A DNA stretch of 64,000 nt from Hyphomicrobiales bacterium (GTDB taxonomy: Bacteria > Pseudomonadota > Alphaproteobacteria > Rhizobiales > Rhizobiaceae). The stretch covers positions 42,925 through 106,924 of the forward strand of contig UBMP01000024.1 of the NCBI GenBank assembly GCA_900466575.1, in the 5' to 3' direction. This document shows positions 47,954-56,973 of this stretch, in pieces. The notes below the pieces were generated by a model. It was not told the DNA's origin and ran no database searches. It worked only from the letters and a program-made list of their open reading frames with translations. The position numbers were made by a program, and so were the translations under genes. Position 1 is the first letter of the stretch, and the number at the start of each line of letters is the position of its first letter.

Positions 47954-48847
47954 TCAGCCTTTCAGCGCCATCAGCCGCTCATAGAGCTCGCTGCGGGCAA
48001 GGCCGGTCTGTTTTGCGGCCTCCTGCGCGGCCTTGCTGGCCGGCATGTCGGCGGCAAGCTTGAGCAGAAGCGCATCGATATCGATCTCATCCGGCTCCTT
48101 TTCGCCCGGCGGGCCGATGACAAGGACGATCTCGCCTTTCACCGTGGCATCCGCATAGGCCTGCGCCAGTTCGGCAAGTGTCCCACGGCGGAACTCTTCA
48201 TAAGTCTTCGTCAGTTCGCGGCAGATGGAGGCAGCGCGTTCGCCACCCAGGACATCAGACGCGGCGGCAAGCGTGTCGCCGATCCGATGCGGGGATTCGA
48301 AGAAAATCAGTGTTGCCGGAACATCCTTCCATTCCGCGAGGCGGTCACGCCGCGCCTTGTCCTTCGCGGGAAGGAAACCCGCGAAGAGAAAGGCATCGTT
48401 GGGCAGGCCCGATCCGACAAGGGCAGCCAAGGGAGCGGAGGCACCGGGGATCGGGATGACCGGATAGCCCGCTTCGATCGCAAGCTGTCCAAGCCGATAT
48501 CCGGGGTCGGACACGAGTGGCGTGCCGGCGTCGGAGACCAGCGCGACCGTCTTCCCCTGCTCCAGAAAGGCAAGAAGCCGCGGACCTGCCTCATCGGCGT
48601 TGTGTTCGTGATAGGCGAAAGGCCGGTTCCGGATGCCGTATCGATCGAGGAGCACGCGGGTGACCCGCGTATCCTCGCAGGCCAGCACATCCGCGCCGGC
48701 CAGCGTTTCCAGTGCTCGCAACGTGATATCGCCGAGATTGCCGATGGGCGTCGCCACCAGATAAAGGCCGGGAGAAAGCGGCCGCGCCGGCAATTCCGTA
48801 TTGCCGATCCGGTAGCTCCGTTCTCTTGCGCTTGTGTCCGTCATCAT
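47954..48847 (-). CDS. rsmI: 16S rRNA (cytidine1402-2'-O)-methyltransferase
   Basis: A 297-residue tetrapyrrole-methylase-fold enzyme that 2'-O-methylates C1402 in the 16S decoding centre. The start at 48847 has AAAGG upstream; 48844 is an equal alternative. LYLVATPIGNLGDITLRALETL, then ACEDTRVTRVLLDRYGI, and VALVSDAGTPLVSDPGYRL are the family signatures, with PGASAPLAALVGSGLP for SAM binding. Divergent from dnaN over about 210 nt. Confidence 0.96.
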   Translation of the reverse strand: MMTDTSARERSYRIGNTELPARPLSPGLYLVATPIGNLGDITLRALETLAGADVLACEDTRVTRVLLDRYGIRNRPFAYHEHNADEAGPRLLAFLEQGKTVALVSDAGTPLVSDPGYRLGQLAIEAGYPVIPIPGASAPLAALVGSGLPNDAFLFAGFLPAKDKARRDRLAEWKDVPATLIFFESPHRIGDTLAAASDVLGGERAASICRELTKTYEEFRRGTLAELAQAYADATVKGEIVLVIGPPGEKEPDEIDIDALLLKLAADMPASKAAQEAAKQTGLARSELYERLMALKG

Positions 48848-49057
48848 GTCTGCCTTTTGTGGATAGTCTGGCGCGAAAGCAAGCACCCGGGCAAGCGGTC
48901 AGCAGATAAATTGTGCGGCAATGGCCGAGACCCTTGCTTTGCGGGGGTTGTTTCTGCCATTTTGCCGCTCCACATCAACCGGACCCGGCACAGGGATCGA
49001 GACACGAGCCGCGCGCGTTTTCAGCAGCGCGACAGCCACAGAAACGGTAACAGTTCC

Positions 49058-50176
49058 ATGCGCATTACGATCGAGCGTTCCAATCTTCTGAAGTCGTTGA
49101 ACCATGTCCATCGCGTGGTCGAAAGACGGAACACGATCCCGATCCTGTCCAACGTCCTCTTGCGCGGCGAAGGCCAGAGCCTGGAAATGAAGGCGACCGA
49201 CCTCGATCTCGAAATCACCGAATCGACGCCCGCGCAGGTCGAACAGGCCGGCGGCACGACCGTTCCGGCGCATCTTCTCTACGATATCGTCCGCAAGCTG
49301 CCAGACGGCGCGGAAGTCCTGCTGGCAACGACCACCGACGGCAGCGCGATGACGGTGGCCTCCGGCCGCTCCAAGTTCTCGCTGCAATGCCTGCCGGTCT
49401 CCGACTTCCCGGATCTGACCGCGGGCACGTTCAGCCATTCCTTCAAGGTCAAGGGCTCGGATCTCAAGATGCTGATCGATCGCACGCAGTTTGCGATCTC
49501 CACCGAAGAGACCCGCTATTATCTCAATGGCATTTTCATGCACACTGTCGAGGCCGGCGGCGATCTGAAGCTGCGTGCGGTGGCGACCGACGGCCACCGG
49601 CTGGCGCGTGCCGACGTTGTCGCACCATCCGGGTCCGAAGGCATGCCCGGCATCATCATCCCGCGCAAGACCGTCGGCGAATTGCAGAAGCTGGTCGATG
49701 GTGTCGAGGGTGACGTTTCTGTCGAGATTTCGGACGCCAAGATCCGCGTCACCACCGGCCCCATCGTCATGACCTCGAAGCTCATCGATGGCACGTTCCC
49801 GGATTACCAGCGCGTCATCCCGTCGGGCAATGACAAGGAAATGCGCGTCGATTGCGCCACCTTCCAGGCCGCCGTCGACCGGGTGTCCACGATTTCGTCC
49901 GAGCGCGGCCGCGCCGTGAAGCTTGCGATCTCCGACGGTCAGCTGACGCTGACGGTGAACAATCCGGATTCCGGCTCTGCAACCGACGAGGTGCCGGTCG
50001 GCTACGACAACGATCCGCTCGAAATCGGCTTCAACGCGAAATATCTGCTCGATATCACCCAGCAGCTTTCCGGCGGCGAAGCGATATTCCTGCTTGCCGA
50101 TCCGGGTTCGCCCACCGTCGTACGCGATGTCGCGGGCGACGATGCGCTCTACGTGCTGATGCCGATGCGCGTCTAA
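49058..50176 (+). CDS. dnaN: DNA polymerase III subunit beta (sliding clamp)
   Basis: A 372-residue ring clamp. The ATG at 49058 gives MRITIERSNLLKSLNHVHRVVERRNTIPILSN, the standard N-terminus; the frame is open back to 47927 but that part is the rsmI/yraN shadow. Three repeated clamp domains are recognisable, and it ends DDALYVLMPMRV, the typical C-terminus. dnaA and recF are not adjacent, as usual in Rhizobiaceae. The upstream region 48848-49057 must contain its promoter. Confidence 0.97.
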   Translation: MRITIERSNLLKSLNHVHRVVERRNTIPILSNVLLRGEGQSLEMKATDLDLEITESTPAQVEQAGGTTVPAHLLYDIVRKLPDGAEVLLATTTDGSAMTVASGRSKFSLQCLPVSDFPDLTAGTFSHSFKVKGSDLKMLIDRTQFAISTEETRYYLNGIFMHTVEAGGDLKLRAVATDGHRLARADVVAPSGSEGMPGIIIPRKTVGELQKLVDGVEGDVSVEISDAKIRVTTGPIVMTSKLIDGTFPDYQRVIPSGNDKEMRVDCATFQAAVDRVSTISSERGRAVKLAISDGQLTLTVNNPDSGSATDEVPVGYDNDPLEIGFNAKYLLDITQQLSGGEAIFLLADPGSPTVVRDVAGDDALYVLMPMRV

Positions 50177-50301
50177 GCACTTGCTGTCTTTCAAGTTGCT
50201 AAAGTGACCGACATTTCGGTGCGCTTGTCCATTTGCGCCTTGTTTTTGTCTTAACGCGCCTTGATAGTGATTTATCTTTGGTTGCGTCGGATGGAGAAGA
50301 C

Positions 50302-50898
50302 ATGGTTGTCGGGCTGGTGCGTAAGAAAATCGGCAAACATTTTGATGGTGAGCTGCGCTTCGTGCGCGGAATGATCGAAGGGCCCAAGCAGGTTGGCGCA
50401 ATCCTGCCGACCTCCTCCGTGACGGCCAAGGTGATGGCGAGCGTCATCAACCCGGACTCGGGGCTGAAGGTCCTCGAACTCGGTCCTGGCACCGGCGCGA
50501 TCACCAAGGCGATCTTGAAGCGAATCCCGGCTGATCGCCTCGTCTCGGTCGAATATTCGACGCCTTTCTACAATCACCTCACCGCCAGCTTCCCCGACGT
50601 CCATTTCATCAATGGGGACGCTTTCGATCTCGACACGTCGTTGGGCGACTTCCGGAATGAGACTTTCGATTGCGTGATCTCGGCCATTCCGCTCCTCAAT
50701 TTCCCCATGAGCGGACGAATTGCCCTCATGGAAAGCCTGCTGCAGCGCATCCCGGCCGGCCGACCCATTGTGCAGATTTCCTATGGGCCCATCTCGCCGG
50801 TTGCCGCGAAGCCCGAAAGCTACACGATCAAGCATCTCGATTTCGTGGTCCGCAACATCCCGCCGGCGCAGCTCTGGACCTATACGAAGAACGCCTGA
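50302..50898 (+). CDS. pmtA: Phospholipid N-methyltransferase (phosphatidylethanolamine to phosphatidylcholine)
   Basis: A 198-residue SAM-dependent methyltransferase of the Sinorhizobium/Agrobacterium PmtA type. It makes phosphatidylcholine by three methylations of phosphatidylethanolamine. The start at 50302 has GGAGAAG upstream. The family-specific N-terminus is KHFDGELRFVRGMIEGPKQVGAILPTS. The SAM motif I is VLELGPGTGAITKAIL and post-I is VSVEYSTPFY; motif IV is DCVISAIPLLNF. Followed after 10 nt by the histidine-phosphatase-like gene. Confidence 0.93.
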   Translation: MVVGLVRKKIGKHFDGELRFVRGMIEGPKQVGAILPTSSVTAKVMASVINPDSGLKVLELGPGTGAITKAILKRIPADRLVSVEYSTPFYNHLTASFPDVHFINGDAFDLDTSLGDFRNETFDCVISAIPLLNFPMSGRIALMESLLQRIPAGRPIVQISYGPISPVAAKPESYTIKHLDFVVRNIPPAQLWTYTKNA

Positions 50899-50908
50899 GC
50901 CGACCCTC

Positions 50909-51499
50909 TTGTTCGCGGTCTATCTGACGCATCCCCAGGTCCGGATCGACCCGGCCGTTCCCGTTCCGGAATGGGGATTGTCTGAACTCGGTCGCGCGCG
51001 GGCCCTTCAGACTGCGCAGAGCCCTTGGCTGCGCCGGATCGGTCGTGTCGTTTCAAGCGATGAGGTGAAGGCTATCGAAACCGCCTCCATTCTGGCGGAG
51101 CCTGCCGGCTGCAATGTCGAGATTGCGCAAGACATGGGCGAGAACGACCGCTCGGCGACCGGTTTCCTGCCGCCACCGGAATTCGAGAAGGCCGCCGACT
51201 GGTTCTTTGCCCGTCCGCACGAAAGTTTCCGAGGCTGGGAACGGGCGATCGATGCGCAGGGGCGGATCGTCTCCGCCGTCGATGCCGTGTTGTCCGGTCA
51301 CGATCCACAGGTCCCCATCCTCTTCGTCGGCCATGGGGGCGTGGGCACGCTTCTGAAATGTCATCTGGCGGGCCGCACCATTGGCCGCGACGCAGACCAG
51401 CCGCCGGGTGCCGGCGGCAATCTCTATATGTTCGATCTCTCGACAAGACGGCTTGCCTCAGACTGGCAAAAGATGGAACTGTGGCCCGGACCCGCTTGA
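50909..51499 (+). CDS. Histidine-phosphatase-superfamily protein with atypical active site
   Basis: About 196 aa from a TTG at 50909; no ATG start fits before the conserved region. The first motif, normally RHG, reads YLTHPQV, so the Arg is replaced by Thr and the Gly by Pro. The second conserved Arg (SxxxRAxxTA) is Lys in SSDEVKAIETA. The acidic ENDRSATGF region and the second histidine motif VGHGGVGTLL are intact. It probably keeps the fold and phosphohistidine site but with altered phosphate binding. It lies between pmtA (10 nt) and the mannosidase (15 nt), so all three look co-transcribed. Confidence 0.75.
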   Translation: MFAVYLTHPQVRIDPAVPVPEWGLSELGRARALQTAQSPWLRRIGRVVSSDEVKAIETASILAEPAGCNVEIAQDMGENDRSATGFLPPPEFEKAADWFFARPHESFRGWERAIDAQGRIVSAVDAVLSGHDPQVPILFVGHGGVGTLLKCHLAGRTIGRDADQPPGAGGNLYMFDLSTRRLASDWQKMELWPGPA

Positions 51500-51514
51500 A
51501 CCGGTGAAGGCCTG

Positions 51515-53983
51515 ATGATTGTTAAGCGTCGACTAACGGAAAACTGGACGCTGACGCGGCTTTCCGCGCCTTCGACGGCTCCTGACCTTCCCGAGACGAT
51601 CCCTGCGACAGTGCCCGGGACGGTCCATACCGATCTGTTGGCGGGGCAGCTCATTCCCGACCCCTATCTGGACGTCAACGAGATCGCGCTTGACTGGATC
51701 GGCCGTTCCGGTTGGCGCTATGTCACTGAGTTTGAATGGTCGGACAAAGGTCATCAGCACCACGAACTCGTGTTTGAAGGGCTCGACACGGTCGCTGATC
51801 TCCGCCTCAATGGCCACGCGATCGGCAGCGCGCGCAATATGCATCGCAGCTACCGTTTTGACGTCGCGGCACTCCTCCGCGAGGGCCGCAATCATCTCGA
51901 AGTCGATTTCCTGCCGGTCGAGGATTATGGCGCTCAGGTCCGGGCTCAACTCGGTTCTTCCGCAGAAATCCCGGCAAACTATCCGGGCGTCTGGCCCTTC
52001 GTTCGCAAGATGGCCTGCAATTTCGGCTGGGATTGGGGCCCGACGTTGGTGACGGCCGGTATCTGGAAGCCAGTGACACTGGAAAGCTGGACGGGCGGAC
52101 GGCTGGGCGAGGTCCGTCCGCAAGTCACGCTCGCCGGCGGGATCGGGCGCGTGACCGTGGATGTCGCGGTTCTGGTGCGGGCCGGAGAAGATACATTATC
52201 GCTGACACTTTCGATTGCCAGACGGGAAGCATCTGTTGATCTTGCGGCGGGGGCCGAACAGGCTGTTCTGTCCCTCGATGTCGAGGACCCGAAAATCTGG
52301 TGGCCGCATGGGCTTGGCGACCAACCCCTTTACGACCTCGACATCACACTGACCGACGAGACGGGCGCGGTCCTCGACCGCTGGACACGCAAGACCGGCT
52401 TCCGCTCTGTGCGCCTCGACACCACGCCGGACGAACATGGTTCCGCCTTTACGATCATCGTCAACGATGTGCCGATCTTCGCGCGCGGTGCGAACTGGAT
52501 TCCCGACGACTGTTTCCTGCCGCGCGTCACCCCGGAGCGTTATGCAACGCGGATCGGCCAGGCGCGTGACGCAAACATCAATCTCCTGCGTGTCTGGGGC
52601 GGCGGCATCTACGAGAGGCAGGAATTCTACGAGACCTGCGACAGGCTCGGCCTCCTCGTCTGGCAGGATTTTCTCTTCGCCTGTTCGGCCTATCCGGAAG
52701 AGGAACCGGTGCGTGGCGAGGTCGAGGCGGAGGTGCGCGAGAATGTCGCCCGCCTGATGCCGCATCCCTCGCTCGTCCTGTGGAACGGCAACAACGAGAA
52801 TATCTGGGGCTATTTCGACTGGGGCTGGCAGGAGGTACTGGGCAATCGCCCCTGGGGCGCCGGCTATTATCTCGACCTGTTGCCGAAGATCGTGGCAGAA
52901 GTCGATCCAACTCGTCCCTATTGGCCCGGCAGCCCCTATTCCGGCTCCATGGATCTGGCCCCCAATCTGCCAAACCACGGCTGCATGCATATCTGGGACG
53001 TCTGGAACGAGGTCGGTTACGAGACCTATCGCGGCTATATTCCGCGCTTCTGCTCGGAATTCGGCTGGCAGGCCCCGCCGACCCTGGCAACGATCCAGGA
53101 ATCGGTGCGCGACAACGCGCCTGCTTCCGATTCTCCGGGCGTCCTGCATCATCAGAAGGCGACGCTGGGCAATGACAAGCTGCTGCGCGGGCTCGAAGGC
53201 TGGTTTCCCGAGCCCACAACCTTTGAAGACTGGCATTTCGTCACGCAGCTCAACCAGGCCCGCGCGATCAGGCTCGGCATCGAGCATATGCGCTCGCATC
53301 GTCCGATGACGATGGGCGCGATCGTCTGGCAGCTCAACGATTGCTGGCCGGTGACGTCGTGGGCAGCGATCGACGGCGCCGGCCGCAAGAAGCCGCTCTG
53401 GTACGCATTGCGGCAGGCCTATCAGCCGCATCTCCTGACCATCCAGCCGCGCGACGGTACGCTGAAAGCCATTGCCGTGAACGAGACGACGCTGTTCTGG
53501 CGCGTGCCCTTTACGGTGGAGCGGCTGGATGTGGAGGGCAAGCTTCTGGCGAGCCACAAGGTCTGGCGCGTGCTCTGTGACCGCTTCAAGGCGACAGAGA
53601 TTGGACTTCCGCCGGAGATCGTCATGCCCGGCGATCCGTCGCGCGAGTTCCTGCGGGCCCGCATGGGCGAGGCCGAAGCGCAGTGGTTCTTTGCGAAGGA
53701 CAAGGACTTTGCGTATCCAATGCCGGACTTCGACTATCGGGAGGAGCGTCTGTCGGATCGTCTCCGGGTCACAATTGTGGCAAAGACCTTGCTGCGCGAC
53801 CTCACCATCCTGGCGGATGCGCTGCATCCCGGCGCCGAGGTCGACGAGATGCTGGTCACACTCCTGCCGGGCGAGGCGCGTGTCCTCGACATCAGCTTCG
53901 GCGCCGCAGGCGTTCCCGCCGATTTCGGCTTAGATCCGGCGTGTGTGCGCACGGCCAACACGGTCGCCCGAAGCGGCGGATAA
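51515..53983 (+). CDS. Beta-mannosidase (glycoside hydrolase family 2)
   Basis: An 822-residue GH2 enzyme without signal peptide, so cytoplasmic. An N-terminal sugar-binding jelly-roll domain (to about 180) ends with [21 protein letters not shown], a beta-mannosidase signature, followed by Ig-like and TIM-barrel domains. The acid/base Glu is in [12 protein letters not shown] (about residue 427) and the nucleophile Glu is in CSEFGWQ (about 515). Cleaves terminal beta-1,4-mannose. No mannan transporter is beside it; it may be carried by readthrough from pmtA. Confidence 0.92.
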   Translation: MIVKRRLTENWTLTRLSAPSTAPDLPETIPATVPGTVHTDLLAGQLIPDPYLDVNEIALDWIGRSGWRYVTEFEWSDKGHQHHELVFEGLDTVADLRLNGHAIGSARNMHRSYRFDVAALLREGRNHLEVDFLPVEDYGAQVRAQLGSSAEIPANYPGVWPFVRKMACNFGWDWGPTLVTAGIWKPVTLESWTGGRLGEVRPQVTLAGGIGRVTVDVAVLVRAGEDTLSLTLSIARREASVDLAAGAEQAVLSLDVEDPKIWWPHGLGDQPLYDLDITLTDETGAVLDRWTRKTGFRSVRLDTTPDEHGSAFTIIVNDVPIFARGANWIPDDCFLPRVTPERYATRIGQARDANINLLRVWGGGIYERQEFYETCDRLGLLVWQDFLFACSAYPEEEPVRGEVEAEVRENVARLMPHPSLVLWNGNNENIWGYFDWGWQEVLGNRPWGAGYYLDLLPKIVAEVDPTRPYWPGSPYSGSMDLAPNLPNHGCMHIWDVWNEVGYETYRGYIPRFCSEFGWQAPPTLATIQESVRDNAPASDSPGVLHHQKATLGNDKLLRGLEGWFPEPTTFEDWHFVTQLNQARAIRLGIEHMRSHRPMTMGAIVWQLNDCWPVTSWAAIDGAGRKKPLWYALRQAYQPHLLTIQPRDGTLKAIAVNETTLFWRVPFTVERLDVEGKLLASHKVWRVLCDRFKATEIGLPPEIVMPGDPSREFLRARMGEAEAQWFFAKDKDFAYPMPDFDYREERLSDRLRVTIVAKTLLRDLTILADALHPGAEVDEMLVTLLPGEARVLDISFGAAGVPADFGLDPACVRTANTVARSGG

Positions 53984-54056
53984 AGGGCACAAATGCCTTG
54001 CCATCCCGCGCCTTGCGTGCGAATCCACCGGCAGAGGCAAGATCGGGGGTGTTTCC

Positions 54057-54755
54057 ATGACCGCAGACATGCGCGAGCGTTTGATCGTTGGACTGGATGT
54101 CCCGACCGTGCGCGAAGCAGAGACAATCGTCCGAAAACTGGACGACGAAGTCACCTTCTACAAGATCGGCTATCAGCTGGCCTTTGCCGGCGGTCTCGAT
54201 TTTGCCCGCGAGCTTGCCAAGAGCGGCCGCAAGGTCTTTCTCGACATGAAACTTCTCGACATCGACAACACCGTTGCGAGCGCCGTCGAGAACATCGTCA
54301 AGATGGGCATGACCATGCTCACGTTGCATGCCTATCCGAAGGCGATGAAGGCGGCCGTCGCTGCGGCAAGCGGCTCAGACCTTTGCCTTCTCGGCGTCAC
54401 GGTGCTCACCTCCATGGATGAGCAGGACATGATCGATGCCGGCTATGAATACGATCCGCACACGCTGGTGCTGCGTCGCGCCGAACAGGCCCGCATCGCC
54501 GGCATGGGCGGCATCGTCTGCTCGGCGGAAGAGGCAAGCGCTGTGCGCCGCATCGTCGGCCCGGACATGGCCGTGGTAACGCCCGGCATCCGCCCGGCGG
54601 GGGCAGACAAGGGTGACCAGAAACGCGTCATGACGCCGGCCGATGCGCTGCGTGCCGGCGCGAGCCATCTGGTGGTCGCGCGTCCCATCGTCAAGGCGGA
54701 AGATCCGCGCGCGGCTGCCCGCGCAATTCTCGCCGAAATGGCAACCGTGAAATAA
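54057..54755 (+). CDS. pyrF: Orotidine 5'-phosphate decarboxylase
   Basis: A 232-residue TIM-barrel enzyme that forms UMP, the last step of de novo pyrimidine synthesis. The start at 54057 ([16 protein letters not shown]) matches the family length. FYKIGYQL supplies the substrate lysine, and the catalytic DxKxxD is in [12 protein letters not shown] (about residues 63-68). The C-terminal phosphate-binding loop is [10 protein letters not shown]...[14 protein letters not shown]1330 gene follows after 17 nt. Confidence 0.97.
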   Translation: MTADMRERLIVGLDVPTVREAETIVRKLDDEVTFYKIGYQLAFAGGLDFARELAKSGRKVFLDMKLLDIDNTVASAVENIVKMGMTMLTLHAYPKAMKAAVAAASGSDLCLLGVTVLTSMDEQDMIDAGYEYDPHTLVLRRAEQARIAGMGGIVCSAEEASAVRRIVGPDMAVVTPGIRPAGADKGDQKRVMTPADALRAGASHLVVARPIVKAEDPRAAARAILAEMATVK

Positions 54756-54772
54756 GCAAAGGGAGACACGAA

Positions 54773-55060
54773 ATGGCCAAGGGTTACTGGATCGCACGCG
54801 TCGATATCCGTGTGCAGGAGCGCTACCACGAATATGTCTCGGCCGCGAAGGTTGCCTTCGACAAATACGGGGCGAATTTCCTCGCCCGCGGCGGCAAGAC
54901 CGAGGCGGCTGAAGGAACGGCCCGCGCCCGCAACGTCATCATCGAATTCGAAAGTTTCGAGACCGCGCAGGCCTGCTATCACTCGCCCGAATACCAGATC
55001 GCAGCAGCGATCCGGCAGGAAATCGCCGATGGCGAAATCGTGCTAGTCGAAGGCGCGTGA
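54773..55060 (+). CDS. DUF1330 domain-containing protein
   Basis: A 95-residue ferredoxin-like dimeric alpha/beta-barrel protein. The start MAKGYWIARVDIRVQERYHEYV and the block NVIIEFESFETAQACYHSPEYQ are the DUF1330 signature. GGGAGAC precedes the ATG. No enzymatic role is known. Linked to pyrF in rhizobia, probably co-transcribed. Confidence 0.92.
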   Translation: MAKGYWIARVDIRVQERYHEYVSAAKVAFDKYGANFLARGGKTEAAEGTARARNVIIEFESFETAQACYHSPEYQIAAAIRQEIADGEIVLVEGA

Positions 55061-55152
55061 AAGGCACGCGTGCACTGCAAAATCACGCCTTCACGGAAGG
55101 CGCGAATTGGTCTAAGACACCTTGAAACCTACGACATTCAGGAGCGTTTGAC

Positions 55153-56133
55153 ATGACAATTGCCAACCAGACCAAACTCGTCACCGTATTCGGCGGCTCG
55201 GGCTTTGTCGGACGGCACATCGTCAGGGCGCTGGCGAAGCGCGGCTATCGTATCCGCGTCGCCGTTCGCCGTCCGGATCTTGCAGGCTTCCTGCAGCCGG
55301 CGGGCAATGTCGGCCAGATCTCTTTTGTCCAGGCAAACCTTCGGTTCCGCAACTCGGTCGATCGCGCCGTTCAAGGCTCCGACTACGTGATCAACTGCGT
55401 CGGCATTCTCTTCGAAAACGGCCGCAACAAGTTCGACTCGGTGCAGGATTTCGGTGCGCGTGCAGTCGCTGAGGCAGCCCGCGCTGCCGGCGCCAAGCTC
55501 ATCCACCTGTCGGCCATCGGCGCCGACTCGGGCAGCAATTCCGATTATGCCCGCACCAAGGGGCTGGCTGAAAAGGCGATCCGCGAAATCCTGCCGGATG
55601 CCACGATCCTTCGTCCCTCGATCGTCTTCGGACCGGAAGACCAGTTCTTCAACAAGTTCGCCAACATGGCCCGCACCGCGCCCTTCCTGCCGCTCGTGGG
55701 TGGGGGCAAGACCGCGTTCCAGCCGGTCTATGTCGGCGATATCGCCGAAGGCGTGGCGAACCTGGTGGACGGCAAGGCACTGACCGGTCGCATCTATGAA
55801 CTCGGTGGCCCGGAAGTGCTGACATTCCGCCAGTGTCTCGAGATCATGCTTGCCGAGATCGACCGTCAAAAGCCGCTCGTTTCACTCCCCTTCTCTGTCG
55901 CCTCCATCGCGGGTTCGCTGGCGTCACTCGTGCCGTTGATCGCCCCGCCGATCACCGCCGATCAGGTAAAGCTTCTGAAGAAGGACAACGTGGTCTCCAA
56001 GGAGGCGGAAGCAGAAGGCCGCACGCTTTCCGCACTCGGCGTAACACCGACGCTCGTTGCAGCCATCATTCCCTCCTACCTCGTGCACTACCGCCCGGCC
56101 GGCCAGTACGCGCGCTCCGGCAAGGCCGCCTGA
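55153..56133 (+). CDS. NDUFA9-like atypical SDR (complex I NDUFA9 subunit family)
   Basis: A 326-residue NAD(P)-binding protein of the atypical extended SDR group. The nucleotide loop is VTVFGGSGFVGRHIVRAL (about 10-27). NCVGILFENGRNKFDSVQ and the YARTKG motif follow. FGPEDQFFNKFANMAR is characteristic of the NDUFA9 family, a mitochondrial complex I accessory subunit. In alphaproteobacteria these proteins may associate with complex I or quinone metabolism; this is not shown for this gene. Weak hairpin 56164-56183 follows. Confidence 0.9.
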   Translation: MTIANQTKLVTVFGGSGFVGRHIVRALAKRGYRIRVAVRRPDLAGFLQPAGNVGQISFVQANLRFRNSVDRAVQGSDYVINCVGILFENGRNKFDSVQDFGARAVAEAARAAGAKLIHLSAIGADSGSNSDYARTKGLAEKAIREILPDATILRPSIVFGPEDQFFNKFANMARTAPFLPLVGGGKTAFQPVYVGDIAEGVANLVDGKALTGRIYELGGPEVLTFRQCLEIMLAEIDRQKPLVSLPFSVASIAGSLASLVPLIAPPITADQVKLLKKDNVVSKEAEAEGRTLSALGVTPTLVAAIIPSYLVHYRPAGQYARSGKAA

Positions 56134-56382
56134 AACGGGACGCATCACCGGGATAAGCCTCAGACCACGCCCACGGGCGTGGTTGAGGTTTGATGTCATA
56201 GGTGTTTCAGGTTGTGGCGTTGCTAAAATGCACCACGATTTTTTTCCGCCTCGCTTAACCTCGGATTCAGGTTACTCGGTTATTGATCTCATCACGGGCT
56301 AGGCGTAGACCTCGCGCACGCTTTCAAAGGACGCGCGCCTCCCGCGGGGACGGCCAAAAAGTTTCACAGGGCGACATTCATC

Positions 56383-56532
56383 ATGGGCAAATCCATCGCA
56401 ATTTTCTTCGCATGTTCGGCACTCGTCATCCTGGGGGCGTCCTTCACGGCACCGCGGGCGATCGCATCAAAGGCCGAATGTGCACCGGCCTACGGTGTCG
56501 ACCCGTGCGCCGTCACCGGATCGACGCGCTGA
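56383..56532 (+). CDS. Small putative secreted peptide
   Basis: A 49-residue frame with a classical signal-peptide N-terminus (MGKSIAIFFACSALVILGASF-TAPRAIA) and a short mature part AECAPAYGVDPCAVTG containing two cysteines that could form a disulfide. An AGGGCG ribosome-binding site is about 11 nt upstream, and a strong terminator follows at 56587. Too short for ordinary gene calling; the coding call is an inference from the peptide pattern and the terminator. Confidence 0.5.
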   Translation: MGKSIAIFFACSALVILGASFTAPRAIASKAECAPAYGVDPCAVTGSTR

Positions 56533-56586
56533 TCAAGCGCCCCGACCCGAAAGAGACCTTCTGAGGGTTCAGTTCGAAGATTTGAT

Positions 56587-56615
56587 AGCCGCCGAGTCAA
56601 TCGGCGGCTTTTTCA
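56587..56615 (+). terminator. Intrinsic terminator after the small secreted peptide
   Basis: AGCCGCCGA (56587-56595), loop GTCAA and TCGGCGGCT (56601-56609) are followed by TTTTT. It is oriented for the plus strand. Confidence 0.85.
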
Positions 56616-56662
56616 ATCCCACCAGGCGGCATTCGGCGCTTAACGATTTAAGCCCGACATAG
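56612..56662 (+). pseudogene. IS3-family transposase C-terminal remnant
   Basis: The frame ending at 56662 reads FNPTRRHSALNDLSPT then stops. This matches the conserved C-terminal tail of IS3-family OrfB integrases (FYNPxRRHSALxxLSPxxFE), truncated before the final residues. Nothing of the DDE catalytic core remains upstream. It marks an old insertion event at the left side of the accessory module; it overlaps the end of the terminator. Confidence 0.6.
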
Positions 56663-56973
56663 TCTGATAGACTGGCCGCATGATCTGAAGATGCCTTTCC
56701 CTTTTTCTGAGGCAAGTCCAGACTTTGGGTCCGCCGCACCATAGGCACGTCTATAGTGACCCTGTTGGGAAAAGGAGAACTGGATGAAGGCCTCGAGGGC
56801 CAGTTCAATTTGCGGTCTCAGTACCCCTCTCTTGAGGGGATAGACCTAGACCCCGGGCGTCTGGACACGGTGTCCAAACAAAGGAGTTCCGCGACTTGCG
56901 CGGCAAATTCGCAGGTTTGATGGGTTGCAGCCCCGACGCAGCCGCAGAACGCCGTTCGTCGTCGCCTACAATT
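56663..56973. other. Non-coding segment with probable IS debris
   Basis: No intact gene is seen. At 56784 there is an ATG with GGAGAAC upstream that begins MKASRASS and stops after 19 codons. The MKAS opening resembles the start of IS3-family OrfA, but only a few residues match. Two short minus-strand frames (56569-56808 and 56805-57032) have no recognisable content. Confidence 0.45.

Noticed and set aside
47927..49057. Upstream extension of dnaN by 377 codons
   Set aside because: Overlaps rsmI on the opposite strand, and dnaN has a canonical start at 49058.
52196..53827. 543-codon minus-strand frame opposite the beta-mannosidase
   Set aside because: Shadow; no domain.
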